A stretch of 64,000 nt of DNA from Trichostrongylus colubriformis. Lineage: Eukaryota > Nematoda > Chromadorea > Rhabditida > Trichostrongylidae. Of the stretch, positions 1 through 11,126 are shown in pieces. The notes beneath the pieces were generated by a model. That model was not told the DNA's origin, did not search any database, and saw only the letters and a list, made by a program, of their open reading frames with translations. The position numbers and the translations under genes are program-made. Position 1 is the first letter of the stretch, and the number at the start of each line of letters is the position of its first letter. The stretch lies in contig OZ022260.1 of assembly GCA_963978905.1 (NCBI GenBank), positions 40,546,259 through 40,610,258 of the forward strand. Direction: 5' to 3'.

Positions 1-127
1 GCTATCGCGCTGAAATACGAGTACTCTCGTAGGAGCAAATACGAAGCCCCGCCCTCGAAAATTCCTTAACCCGTGCTTGACACTGTCGTCACCGGCATTG
101 GCCGTCCTGCGGCAGTGGATCGCTAGG

Positions 128-305
128 TGATTATCCAGCTACAGCCAGAGAGCCCCACGGTGCAATTTGCAATGCTGCACCCATTCGAGCTCTGGCCGGA
201 CCCTCCCAGCTGCCTCAGGGAGCGTGGTAACTTCGGGTTGGAATGGGATAGTGCTGTGATGGTGCACCATCGCGGCGCAGCAAGGGTGTAGCCTGGATAG
301 TTATT
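128..305. repeat. Degraded inverted repeat, family L-like
   Basis: The left side carries GATTATCCAGCTACA and the right side the inverse of AACTATCCAGGCTACA, so the stretch is an imperfect palindrome. The right arm (GGGTGTAGCCTGGATAGTTA) also resembles the right arm of the element at 62279-62573. It is probably an old non-autonomous element. No target duplication is clear. Confidence 0.4.
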
Positions 306-331
306 GAAGGATCTATTTCCTCAAAAGGTGG

Positions 332-566
332 GGTGTGTACCCTTATGTCAGGATTTCGCACGACGACGAGCGGCGTGCGACACAGCATGTGCGAGCTATG
401 CGCGTCGCGGTTGTTGGGTCTTAGAACGATTACACGCTAATGCTAGGGGTGCGATATGCAGTTGACTTGTGATCGCTCCGGGAAACAACATTATGGCTCC
501 TTTAGCTCGTCCGCATAGCTTCGCTTGCGACATGCCGCAGTGCGAGATCCTGACATCGAGATCGGG
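332..566. mobile_element. Fold-back element, family A copy 1 (right end eroded)
   Basis: The left end GGTGTGTACCCTTATGTCAG and about 200 bp of interior match the copies at 4629-4867 and 42577-42815. The interior shares ACGATTACACGCTAATGC and GCAGTTGACTTG with both. The right arm keeps GAGATCCTGACAT, but its outer end no longer matches the left end, so the copy is truncated or recombined. A copy of family B follows within 15 bp. ORFs here are products of the GC-rich palindrome and not genes. Confidence 0.7.
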
Positions 567-580
567 AGTCGGGATTACAC

Positions 581-808
581 GGGTGTATATCGTTAGGACA
601 GAAACGTCGCGTGGCCGTATTCGGCACGCGACGGGATGGTGCGAGCTATGCGCGCAGTATTGGATGGGTCTTGAAGCGAACGGTGCTCTACGCCTCATTC
701 TAGGCGTAATCGCTTCAGGACTCAACTAATATGGCGCGCATAGCTCGCACCATCCCGTCGCGCGCCGAACACGGCCACGCGACATTTTTGTCCTAACGAT
801 GTACACCC
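581..808. mobile_element. MULE-like fold-back element, family B copy 1
   Basis: A 228 bp palindrome begins GGGTGTATATCGTTAGGACA and ends with its inverse TGTCCTAACGATGTACACCC. Arms of roughly 100 bp flank a short asymmetric centre. The 10 bp GGGATTACAC is present on both sides (571-580 and 809-818), a perfect target-site duplication. Long terminal inverted repeats with 9-10 bp duplications are the hallmark of Mutator-like (MULE) elements. No transposase is encoded. Confidence 0.8.
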
Positions 809-818
809 GGGATTACAC

Positions 819-1632
819 CACCAAACTTGTTTCATCTTTACCTTCAAGGACGTAGTGCCAGGTCCATAAGTCTGTGCACGCCTCTGAAGGCTCCTTTAAC
901 AATTCTCGGTGCATACTCCCCTTTGGGTACTCGCCCACAGAAAAGAACTGTCGAGCTCAAAGCTGGTATCTCAGTTTGGCGCCGATGAGAGTCTCTGTCG
1001 AACCAACTCAGATCTGTGAGCGAGGGTCGCTGCTATACTAAAGAGGGGTGAGTAAGTGCAACTTTGAGGAGCTTCAGTAAAACGCTTTTGAAGTCCACTG
1101 ACATACCACTGGCGTATCGCAGATACCACATATGTACATTTATCTGTATAGCATGAGTTACTGTTCAACATTTGATATGTAATAGCGTGTCACTGTTCAA
1201 TATTCAACGAACTGCCCCGTTCCTCATAGAGCACCTTCGTAGCTGGCTTTAACCACAAGACACTGTGCAGAGCTGATGAATCGGGCAAGTCCTTTGCAGG
1301 AATAGGCAACCGATCAATGGGCATCTCATCCCTTCTGTCTATTTGCCTACTCGCCTAATTGCGCGTCCAAGTCTTAGTCTCTTAACCGTGCCCAACACTA
1401 AATATGAGACAGATGATCTTATTTATCTGCTACCGTTCATGCTTACCTCACGTTTTAGTAATTTATTCATGTCGGGCATTCCGAGAAAATGGTAAACTCC
1501 TGTACCAGCACCCTTCAGCGTGATTCCACGGATGAACAAAGCGATAATTATCAAATAAGGAGCAGTTGACGTTAACTATATTTGCATGATTATTGCGGAC
1601 TTTAACATAACAATGAAAAATTTACAACTCAC
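819..1632. other. No feature recognised
   Basis: Only short stop-riddled frames are present. I see no repeat shared with the rest of the window and no convincing splice-bounded exon. Confidence 0.5.
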
Positions 1633-1827
1633 ATATCCGATCTTTCCTATATATTTGTAACCTTCGATTAGTACCAAAAACACGACAAAGTTTAGCACAA
1701 GTAACGCACCAAAGACACTCCAATTCATGGCACCGATCTCATCAATTCCCGACGATCGCTTAGTTACAACATTCCTAAATTCTGCCGTAGTACGTTCATG
1801 CTCTATGGAAGGGCTTTGAGATTTCAA
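1633..1827 (-). CDS. Candidate exon with one membrane segment
   Basis: This minus-strand open frame ends at a good splice donor (GGATAT followed by GTGAGT, intron side at 1632-1627). From the inner ATG at 1728 it gives 32 codons beginning MNWSVFGALLVLNFVVFLVL, a hydrophobic segment typical of a transmembrane helix or signal anchor. From 1827 it would add a polar leader of 33 residues. No downstream exon was joined: continued reading into the intron soon meets a stop. I recognise no family. It could be a first exon of a small membrane protein or a chance frame in AT-rich DNA. Confidence 0.25.
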
Positions 1828-2015
1828 GAAATGGAATGTGAGGAGATGATTAGGCAGTCAAGGGTTCAGCCGCAAAGAAGCCACTTGTTTCTTCGAATAA
1901 CAATCAGAGTACTATTGTGGAGGTACTAAGGTAATAGATCCTAGTGAGAATCCACAGATACGGTCGAAACTTAAAGCAATCGCACGGAATAATGAGTTTT
2001 TCTGCTACCCATATA

Positions 2016-3237
2016 TTAGGTTGTCCCAAAAGTCTTGTAGGATTTTTCCGATCATCACATTTTATTATTTTTTCTTCCAACAAACAACAATCAGGCAACA
2101 ACGTACTCGCCATTGACAACACTCTGCCTCCTCATAGGTAGAACGTGATTCTCCCCTCCCAGAACCCGGATTCTGAGAGTCGAAGAAGTCAGCCTTTGCA
2201 AGCTTGTCATAATCAGCGAATTTTCGCTTGGCCAGGAATGATTCAGGAGGATGGGTAAGGTGGTAGTCAAAAGGGGCAATGTCTGGAGAGTATGGCGGGT
2301 GGGGCAGCACATCCCAGCCGAGCTCGTGTAGCTTGGCCTGTGTACTTTTCGCGAAATAGGAGCTGGCGTCGTATGAAGGAGGGTGACCGCGCACCTTCTC
2401 CAGCGCTTTTCCCGGACAGCGACGGTGAGCTGCTGGAGCTGGTGGGTGCATACGGTAGCTGAAACTGTCTCGCCTTGTACCAGCACCTCTTGGAAAAGCA
2501 TTCTTGTCGCGTCCAGAAGCAGCAGAGTGGAATCTTCTTTGGATGGAGGTCGGACATGGGCTGCCTTGGCGGCTCGGCGTTGCGTAGCAGCCAAAAGGCG
2601 CGAGATGCGTTAGTATCATACATGTCTCAGCTTTCATAACCCGTAGCCAGATAGACGAGAAAGTCGTTGCGATGCGGGCGGAGCAGCAGCGATTGACAGA
2701 TGCTCACACGGGCACTTTCGTGTGCATCCGTCAGGGCAGGTCCATCGTGACCAAGCCTTCCGATAACCGGGCTCGTGGAGGCGACGATTTACGGTCATGA
2801 GTGCTTGTCCATTCCTCTCCGCTACCTCGCGCATGGTGGCTTCAGGATCGGCGCGAACGGCGGAGAGCAGCATCTCGTCGTCAAATGCGTGTGGGCGTCC
2901 CGTGCGTGGCTTGTCTTCCATGTCAATCTCGCCGTCGCTGGAGCTGATGAGGTCTCGTAGCTCACACATTCCTTGCTCAATGCAGCGTTGATGGAGTGGC
3001 TAGCTTCCTTCGCTTTGCTGCCGTAAGACCCTCGAAGAATATGTCACCGAGTATTGGGTGGGTATCGACTACAGGCCCTGTGGCTCTCTCCACGGAATCT
3101 AGTGGGTCAGCATACATTTTGTCGGAAAGCTTAGAGAACGTTCTACCATATTCCTGGACCGCCTAGACCTGCCTCGCAGTAAACAAGAGTTATTGATTTT
3201 TTTGGAAAAATCCTACAAGACTTTTGGGACAACCTGA
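2016..3237 (-). mobile_element. Mariner transposon, 1222 bp, TA target duplication
   Basis: The element starts TTAGGTTGTCCCAAAAGTC and ends with the inverse GACTTTTGGGACAACCTGA. The terminal repeats of about 32 bp extend inward through TTGTAGGATTTTTCC. TA dinucleotides flank it at 2014-2015 and 3238-3239, as expected for Tc1/mariner. Size and ends fit a full-length mariner. A mariner-type transposase runs on the minus strand but is broken, so the copy cannot be autonomous. It interrupts a family C element. It may belong with the mariner elements already described from hookworms, which a search would settle. Confidence 0.93.
2067..2969 (-). pseudogene. Mariner transposase, frameshifted
   Basis: The minus strand encodes pieces of a mariner transposase in several frames. 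The first piece (2969-2634) holds the linker DMEDKPRTGRPHAFDDEML and the start of the second helix-turn-helix (AVRADPEATMREVAERNG), typical of the paired-like DNA-binding region. The C-terminal piece, in another frame, carries HELGWDVLPHPPYSPDIAP followed by FDYH around 2350-2270, the motif containing the last catalytic Asp of the D,D34D triad. The middle, where the other two aspartates should lie, is broken by frameshifts, and the N terminus before 2969 is eroded. Intact relatives are about 340-350 residues long. Not functional. Confidence 0.85.
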
Positions 3238-3621
3238 TATTTATGTTGCATTTGCCTAATGTGGGCCGCTTGCGAAATTTCACGCGAAAAAATAGGAATC
3301 CGGCTAAGATACACTACCACAAAGTCTTGGGCGGGTGGGCTGGGCCTGCGAGCAAGTGCAACCCCGTCGTCCGCCGCGGTCGGAGACGCATCGTAGGAAG
3401 AGAAAGTTACATGAGCAGTCCCACTCTCCGTTCCTAACCGCAGCGGACAACGGGACGGAGCTTTTACTCGGAGGCCCCGCCCACACGCCAAGACTTTGGG
3501 GAGCTGTATCTCAGCCGAATACTTACTTTTTCGCGTGGAACTTTGCATGAGGCCCTTATTGGGCAAATTCAACATAAACATATGGGTAGCCTTCAGAGCA
3601 TCAAAAAATAAGCGATTCCAT

Positions 3622-4344
3622 ATTAGGGCATATGTAAATCGGCAAGTCTGCCAGAGCTGATGTGTTATTGTGGGTCGGGGACGGGGAGTACGCGATATAT
3701 ACAGGGAGAGATATGTGAACTTCAACTTAGGAGGACATTTTGCGGTGAGTGGCAATTTCTATGAGCGATAAAGACTTTTCCACGAGGAGTATAAGGTCCA
3801 TTCATGTCAGGGTTCCTCACGCTCCTCCCAAATCGAACAGAGTTACTCACACGAAGTACTGCGAAACCGGCGAATCCATTTTTTGTGCACCATCTGGTAT
3901 ACATGACCCATTGAAGTAGATTGGATTTGAGGAGTTAAGTGACCTACACTGCTTGTTACGAAAATCGTCTAAACAGTCTGAAAATAGTTCTCTTTCCTCA
4001 ACTCAGGTAATCAATGAAAATTATCACCCCGCTTCCAAAGCTACAGTTCACTATCTGGGTGTTCATTCACTATGGGGGCAGTTCAAAGACTAGACTTTTT
4101 ACGACACGACGACGAGTCAATAGAGCGCTAAAGTTGTTAATTTTGGACCCTGTCGGAATGCCTTACTCCGCACACAGCACGATCTGTTTGATGAACCATT
4201 GTGCGGAGTCGCCCGGGCAATTTATCGCGAACTGTGCCTTATAGGTCGCTTTCATACTCTGCGACACCGCCGTTGGCTGCAGTAATCGACGTCGCTTTAG
4301 TTGCGAAGCGCTGCATTTATAATGCGTGACCGATTACTACTACC
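3622..4344. other. No feature recognised
   Basis: Only short frames without splice support. The part just before 4345 (cgctttcatactctgcgaca) loosely resembles the text near 10590, hinting at an old shared repeat. Confidence 0.45.
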
Positions 4345-4353
4345 GTTAATGAT

Positions 4354-4583
4354 GGGTGTATATCGCTAGGACAGAAACGTCGCGTGGCCGTGTTCAGCAC
4401 GCGTTGGGATGGTGCGAGCTATGCGCGCCGTATTAGTTGAGTCCTGAAGCGATTACACATAGAATGAGGCGTAAAGCACTGTTATCGCTTCAAGACCCAT
4501 CCAATACGGCGCACATAGCTCGCACCATCCCGTCGCGTGCCGAACACGGCCACGCGACGTTTCTGTCCTACCGATATACACCC
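4354..4583. mobile_element. MULE-like fold-back element, family B copy 2
   Basis: A 230 bp palindrome with the ends GGGTGTATATCG and CGATATACACCC. It matches the copy at 581-808, but with the asymmetric centre in the opposite orientation. The 9 bp GTTAATGAT stands on both sides (4345-4353 and 4584-4592), a perfect target duplication. It lies 45 bp before a family A copy that has its own 9 bp duplication, so the two inserted independently. Confidence 0.85.
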
Positions 4584-4628
4584 GTTAATGATCGGGGTGA
4601 GAGCACGCGCGAATCTGTGGCGAAATCC

Positions 4629-4867
4629 GGATGTGTACGCTTATGTCAGGATTGTCGCACGACGACGAGCGGCGTGCGACGCAGTGTGTGCGAGCTATGC
4701 ACATCACGGTTGTTGGGTATTAGAACGATTACACGCTAATGCTAGGGGTGCGATACGCAGTTGACTTGCGATCGCTCCGGGAAACAACATGGCGCCTTTA
4801 GCTTGTCAGCACTGCTTCGCTTCCGACATGCCGCGGTGCAACAATCTTGACATAAGGGTACACACCC
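4629..4867. mobile_element. MULE-like fold-back element, family A copy 2, complete
   Basis: A 239 bp element starting GGATGTGTACGCTTATGTCA and ending TTGACATAAGGGTACACACC plus a final C, its inverse. The 9 bp GCGAAATCC occurs directly before (4620-4628) and after (4868-4876). That target duplication places family A with Mutator-like elements. No coding capacity. Confidence 0.85.
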
Positions 4868-5219
4868 GCGAAATCCGAATCTTGGAGAGCGTCACTGATG
4901 GAGGTCGATTGCCGACGCCTGTGCAGCAAAGTAAGAAAGCGGCCTTAGTGGTACCGTCTTCGAACAGAACATGACCAAAACTCTTCTCTCACACATATCA
5001 TTCCATTCGTTGTCGCAGCTACTCCAGTGCTTATGTCTTCCGATTATATAAAGCACAAAGTATATGCCACTCCAACTAACAACAACTGAGTAGTACATAC
5101 AGATGGTGAGAGACGTGATTGCCATGGTCCATCCAATCCCTGCAACCTCGCTAACCTATTCCACGTGAACGGTAAAATCATACTAAAATAAAGATGGTCT
5201 CTTCTAAATATGAAAGGAC

Positions 5220-5420
5220 GGATGTGTGTCGTTAGGACAGAAAATTCGCGTAGTCACGTGTCGTGCCCGGCGAGATGGTGCCAGATAGGGGCGTCCTGAA
5301 GCGATTACGTCCTGAATAAGGCGAACAGCACCGTCATCGCTCTAGGACACATCCAGTACAGCTTGCACCATCGGTCGCATGCCGAACGCCGCAACACGAT
5401 TTTCTTGCTAGTGGCACCCA
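5220..5420. mobile_element. Degraded family B-like element
   Basis: The left end GGATGTGTGTCGTTAGGACA and the interior CCTGAAGCGATTACG resemble family B. The right arm (TTGCACCATCGGTCGCATGC) keeps part of the inverse. The flanks AAAGGAC and GGAAGGAC are similar and may be an eroded 9 bp duplication. Confidence 0.5.
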
Positions 5421-7483
5421 CGGAAGGACTGACAATAAGACGGGGACTTCGGAGCGGTCAGCGATTGTGGCTACCTCCGAACCTAGTACGAACCTTGTAA
5501 GGCTGGCGCATAGTGGCGAAAGACGACTGACGGTCCCGCATGTGTATACTGACCAATGATCATTTCCAAGTACATCATAGGCTGACCGACCAATACAGCA
5601 CAGATCAAGAACGGAATGAGGAATGCACCTGTTGAAGTGAAATTTAATTTTCGTTCGATTACACTGCAGCCGTGCTAGCAACTGTACTGCAGTGATGAAC
5701 CAATAGAGTAGTCATGAAGAAGACAATCACGAACTTCCCCCATTATTGTAAGCTAGTGATGGGAATCTCCAAACGCTTCCCAATCCTACGGTGAGACCGA
5801 CAACAGCTAGTAGAAATTCGACTTCATTATCCCAATGGCCACGTTTGCGAGTTACGCCTTCTGCTGTCGTTGTAGTAGGCTCTCTGTGAATAGTTATAAT
5901 ATTACAGTTCTAGAAAAAAAGAACAAAATCCACTTCTTCGAGGAATGATTGGTTATTGTTAGAACAGCCCATAACATTCAATGTTAATGAAAAAGGAGTC
6001 CACAGTTTTTGATTATTGATAACTGCTGATTTTCACCGCAGACCGCGATGCTAAACATGTTGGAAGTGTGCTGCGCCCAAAAGCGGTCTCGGACACTACC
6101 GGAGCCCCGTGCCTGGGAAGCAGGGAGAGCGAGTTCGAGTTTCCTCCGAGACTGCAGCTTTAGCCCATAGCTCACCACAATTGCAATAAGTTTCCCATAG
6201 CGGGCTGTGGCGAAAACCATTAGCTGTCAGAAATCGAAAGCATCACCCCTACTATATATAACGCTTCGTGTGTATATACGTCCGTTCCTCCGTCCGTCCG
6301 TCACGAACTTACGAACTTAGGTATTTTATGAAAAACGATCTGTGGAAATGGGGACAAGCCCGGAGTGGGTAAGCACTGGAATGTTCCGTTTTCAAACCGA
6401 GAATTGTTAACTGGGTGGTGCTATCGCATTAAAGGGGGGAGGCATCTTATGAAAAGTTCCTTATCTGAGCATCTGCACATTTAGGAGTATACTTTTGCCT
6501 CAACCTTGAAGGAGTAAGGAATGGGCTCCCTGCCTTCTTGGCTTAGGTAAAACTAGGGTCCAGTAGTGGGATGCCCCCTCTCATTGCGATAGCCCCAATT
6601 GGGTTCTAATATGACCCAAATGTGGGGAAAAGATGGATTAAGGTCAGAGATGAGCTTCCGAATGTCATGAAAGTGCACATATGTCTCTCAGCCCCCTCAA
6701 AGATATATGATGTACAATTTCCTACTGAGGTGCCCCTTGCCCTCGCCGCGATGGTACCAAGTCCCATTCACGGCCAATGAAGTCTCCTGCATACCTTTAG
6801 CAAAACATGGAACTTACAACATTACGAGCGCTGTTACTGAAATCCACTCAGACCGGTCACCGGAGGCTCAACAACCAGATGCACTTCTCACGGGGGCCAC
6901 TGCTGGTGGAAATGAGTCACACTTAGAAATATGATATTGTGATATGAACTCTATATTGTATGATAAAAAGCTGACAGACTGTCGTTTTCTCGGTACTATC
7001 CCACCAGGGAGGAGGAGTGACATTGTGGAAAATACGGTCTTCTCAGTTCTACACATGATGAGGCCGTGGATCTAGATTATGACACGTAATAAAGTAAATC
7101 ATGTCACTGTTCATCCAGCCATGCCAGGTTCAGATGGCGCTTCAACAACCTCTTGGCACTATGCCGACCCACGAACTTTTCAAAAAGCAATACTGGATGC
7201 GAATGAACAATTCAAGTATCAGAGTGGCCGATTATTTTGAATTACCATCTCATCATCTTCAAGAGTGGACAAGTTTCACGCTTGTTACCTTCCTTGGATA
7301 TGGACTTTGAGTAGTTATCGCCATAGCGATTGCGGTGCTGTCACAATAAAAGTACTAGAGCCCCCTGTGCCCGGCATCCGGCGCTATTTTTCCTGGGCTC
7401 AAGAGAGAAAGGCATCCTCGTCGCTCGTCACGAAGGCTTAGGCAAAGATGTATGCTTGCGGTACGGACTGTCACGTCAACTTA
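5421..7483. other. No gene recognised; small (CCGT)n tract
   Basis: A short tetranucleotide tract (TCCGTCCGTCCGTCACG) lies near 6287-6305. A 69-codon frame at 7101-7310 and others of similar size have no splice signals or family match. Confidence 0.45.
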
Positions 7484-7636
7484 CAATCCATTTCACAGCA
7501 CTAGATAGGGCGTGGCCTGAATGGTGAGAGTGAGAGTGTGTGGCGAGAGTGAGAGTGTGTGGCGGGGCGAGAGAGTATGATACACTCTCACCCAAGTCCG
7601 TAGGCCACGCGCTATCAACCGTTCCGAAATGGACTG
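7484..7636. mobile_element. Small TA-flanked MITE, family J copy 1
   Basis: A 153 bp palindrome. The left end CAATCCATTTCACAGCACTA and the right end read inversely as CAGTCCATTTCGGAACGG. The arms share GATAGGGCGTGGCC or its inverse. TA lies on both sides (7482-7483, 7637-7638). The centre holds a twofold GTGGCGAGAGTGAGAGTGT repeat. A second copy lies at 55560-55693. Confidence 0.75.
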
Positions 7637-8511
7637 TAGGTCTTTGGTGTTCTATAGAATGACTTCCATCACCGATTGCGATTCCTCTTCATGAGCTTGA
7701 TCCAGATCGTATGAGCAGATTTTATCGTTATGGTTTCACTTCTGAGTGAATAAAGCAAGTTGCTCTTCAAGTCACCGTAGTTGCACATAGATATGCTAAC
7801 GAGTCATCGCAGTGTTCTCGTCGCATGAATTTCGATTTCATGTGGCGCAACTTGACCCTTTCACCTAACTGGTAACAAAAACTAGTCGTAAGTTGTAAAA
7901 TGACGGTGTTGTTATCGCTCAATGACATGGTTCAAGGCTAAGCCTTGACTTGCTACGGGAGAAAAACGAAACGGAAAATGCAGGCTAGCATCTTTGGTCA
8001 ACAAAGTTTCAACCACACATGATTATCAATTCACTTTCTGAAATGAAAACCAACTGTACGTCGTAGGAGCCCGAGCAAAGAGCGAAGAGTGAAAGCAACC
8101 AGTCAGAGTTTGAATAAAAGATAACTGCCACGGCGGTGAAAGTCGCAAAAGGAATAGACATTTCTGAAGCCATTGTACACCAAGATGATTCATTTACAAG
8201 AGGTGCTCCACGTCCCTCGTTTGATCGGTATTATGAAATACTAAGTGGAATAGTTTGCTCGAGGATAAAAGCATATGACGTTGTTTGGATCCTTTTAGAA
8301 TATGCCACAAATCCAAATCCCAATCAGGATTAATGAAGCATTTGCACGATTTGCTCTACACACTGATTCGAAGGGTGCAACAGGACACTCGAAATGGATC
8401 AGATCGCGCAAGCAGGCGGCGGCTTTAGCAAGAGGCCAATTGACAATAATCTCTGGTGAGCCTTCACTACATACGCTAGGGTAGCGACCCTGGCACATGG
8501 GCTAGATGCCA
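7637..8511. other. No feature recognised
   Basis: Short frames only; nothing repeated elsewhere in the window was seen. Confidence 0.45.
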
Positions 8512-8691
8512 TTGGTTGTGTGCACTTAGGACAGAACACTCGCATGCTGTGTCCGTCGTGCGATGCAGGCTCCTGCTACTATTAGTTGAGTTCCCAAGGA
8601 CGACAGTTTTCTGCGTCTGATTTTGGGCGTGGTTACTCTAGGACCCTAATAATACGGCCACGCAAATTTTCTGTTCTAATGGCACGACCCG
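8512..8691. mobile_element. Degraded family B-like element
   Basis: Left end TGCACTTAGGACAGAACACT and right end TTTCTGTTCTAATGGCACGA are inverse to each other and echo the TTAGGACAGAAA terminus of family B. The centre is diverged. Confidence 0.45.
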
Positions 8692-10878
8692 ATGCCATAT
8701 CCTTAACATTTTATAGCGCTGTATACCGCCAAGTTCTCAACGCTACGACCTCGAAGAGATCAGAGTTATACGGTAATCTTCTTCCGATCGCCATCTGAAC
8801 GACGGTCTTCTTTGTGTAATCCACCCACTATCAAATCGGCAACTGAACCGTTAGTGCCGAAGGTTATCGTGGTCATTTGTAGTTGCCATCACCCACGCCG
8901 CTAAAAAGCTATGGGTGACATTTCGAGGTAGTCGGAAACTTAGTTGTTGTTGGCCTTGAAGTGCCGCTTCACAGGAACTGTTCTGGTCGCGGGGTAGAAC
9001 ACTACTTGCGCAATTATAAAACTGTTTTAGCCCTCTCTTCGCATTTCAAGGTTTTTCTTCGCATTTTGCCGCCCACTAACAATTACCACGTTTTGTCGAC
9101 GCCATGCGGAGCGATAATTTGCATCTTCTCCCGCATGAGAATGAACTGTGGATGTGGATGAGGTAAGATCTTACATGACTTTGCAAAAGCAGCAACGCTA
9201 TCGTTTTCTATGTCGTCATAAACTTTCATAGTTGTGTACTATGCTTCTCCTACAAGTTTGTTTCGATTATGATGTCAGTTGAACATTCCACAGCAATCGT
9301 TTCGCTACGGAAGTCACTTCTACTTCTCGCTTTACACCGATTTCTGCATTGCTGGTTTTACCATCGCATCCAAAAACACTGAAAACAAACTCTGTACTAC
9401 TCAACCTTACAAAACATTTACTAGATTGGTTCTGTAGCATAGAACTCCTATTTTCAAGCTTCACTTGTTGGAAAGGGTTTGAAATAATTTCATTTGAATG
9501 TTCATAATACGAGCACTAGGGGACGCAGATCAGATTGTATTCAGTACTGCTAGAAATAAAATTATCGGGCTATCAACCCTAGCGTTTAGACGAAAGCAGA
9601 ACGATCTTCTGTTTTTGCTCTTTGCATATGCTTATACCGTGTAAAAACGGCGAATCTGATAGCCTAGAGTCGCTAATATAATCTGTTACTGCAGGTTCTG
9701 AGTCATTGTAGAATTTAGTTGTAGACCTTATTCTTTTTTCACTCATAGAGTTACTCCTTTTCTTGGAGGTCTAAGTAAAAAGCTTCTTATGCCTCAGCAC
9801 ATTCAAATACTTTTCCAACCAAGCACTTGAGTCCATGGGGCATGAGGGGTTGCAGGTGGGTCCCGAACTACATTGTTGTATGCATAGATGTTCGTGCTTT
9901 TACCTTTTTGCTACCTGGAGTTGCTTGGATTCATTACCGATTCGTTGTTATTTCACACAGGTCACTCGGATGATAGACAATAATAAATTCATCACCACTG
10001 AAGAAAATCTTCAATATCACCTTTTCATAAGGGAATGGAAATACTCCACTCAACAAGGAGCGTGTGATCACCGACTAGCCCGCTGCAGAGGATCGAGCTA
10101 CCATACATTAACGAATTACCATACATTAGGGGTACGGCTGCCTGAGATTAAACGGGAAACCTTCGGAAGTAGGATATGCATCCTCAGGACAGAATTTCCT
10201 TCTCAGCTTGCGTCCTACGAGAGCTGTGTGTAACGGAACATAAGGCGATTATCGTAGGCTGTGCCTAAAGGCCGCGTTGACAGTGAATGTACCAGCAAAC
10301 GTCCGCTTTATGGCAGTGCTTTCATAGAGCGAACTGTGTCAAGATGTGAACAGCCTGAGACCTTGTCAGGCAGAAATTCACCGCTTTGGCTGTGTCTGTT
10401 GCAAGTCCAGAAATAAGAAAACCTTTGTCTCTAGCTCTCAGAAAGGACACGGCAGACGGATATCCTAAGCACGATTTTGAATCCGCGCGCAGTCCGCACC
10501 CTTATCGTCTGCGCTCTCCTCATGTGTCTTGCACATCCCTAATCGTCGCGAGCTCTCAAACCTTCATTTCAGAGAGTCACCACCGCTAAGTGACGTTCAT
10601 ACTCTGCAACATAAGCGTACGAAACCATCAATATGCTTCGTAGTACTTGAACACGCTAAACCACCTAATGCCAGCGTTGATCACGAGGCCTTTGTTGCGT
10701 AATGCGCGGGGCAGTCGTACGGTTGCGTCGCAGGGTATGAATGCAGCATCAGCCGCTCAGTCAGATGCAGTCTTCATCTGTCTGCGCTCTAACTGGAAGT
10801 ACAGAGATTTACTGCAGGAAGTTCAAAACGTTCCGAGACGGTCATTTACAGAGTACTATCCTCAACTGAGCGCTGAAC
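8692..10878. other. No gene recognised; possible half of a family B element
   Basis: Near 10171-10215 the text ATGCATCCTCAGGACAGAAT recalls a family B end without a partner arm. Open frames at 9835-10233 (132 codons) and 10647-10943 lack splice support or a recognised domain, and the latter runs into a family C repeat. Confidence 0.35.
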
Positions 10879-11126
10879 AAAGGAATCGTGCACGGAAAAA
10901 TGAGTTTCTGCGTTCCCCATATACTTATGTTGTATTTTACTAATCAAGGTCGCATGCAAATTTTCACGCGAAAAAGTGAGAATCCGGCTGATATACACAC
11001 AGCTCTCTGCGTTTCCAACCACGACAGACTTTTTGACGTAAAATGTTTCATGCGGCCTTCGTTAGCAAATACAACATCAATACATGGGTAACAGGGGAAT
11101 TTATATTTCCGTGTCCGATTCCTTTA
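10879..11126. mobile_element. Family C fold-back element, copy 2 (short form)
   Basis: It starts AAAGGAATCGTGCACGGAAA and ends with the inverse GTGTCCGATTCCTTTA. The subterminal CATATACTTATGTTGTATTT is matched inversely by AATACAACATCAATACATGG. At 248 bp it lacks the GC-rich core of the longer copies. Confidence 0.8.

Larger units (their letters stand above)
1972..3621. mobile_element. Family C fold-back element, copy 1, split by a mariner
   Basis: The pieces 1972-2015 and 3240-3621 together rebuild one family C element. The left piece ends in CTACCCATATA and the right piece resumes TTTATGTTGCATTTGCC, exactly as in the uninterrupted copy at 14373-14804. The right arm is the inverse, with ATTCAACATAAACATATGGG and an eroded end GCGATTCCA. 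The GC-rich centre shares GGTCGGAGACGCAT with the copies at 14.4 and 31.4 kb. The mariner at 2016-3237 is therefore the younger insertion. Confidence 0.8.

Noticed and set aside
396..729. 109- and 86-codon overlapping frames
   Set aside because: GC-rich transposon ends with few stops; no domain and no splice signals.
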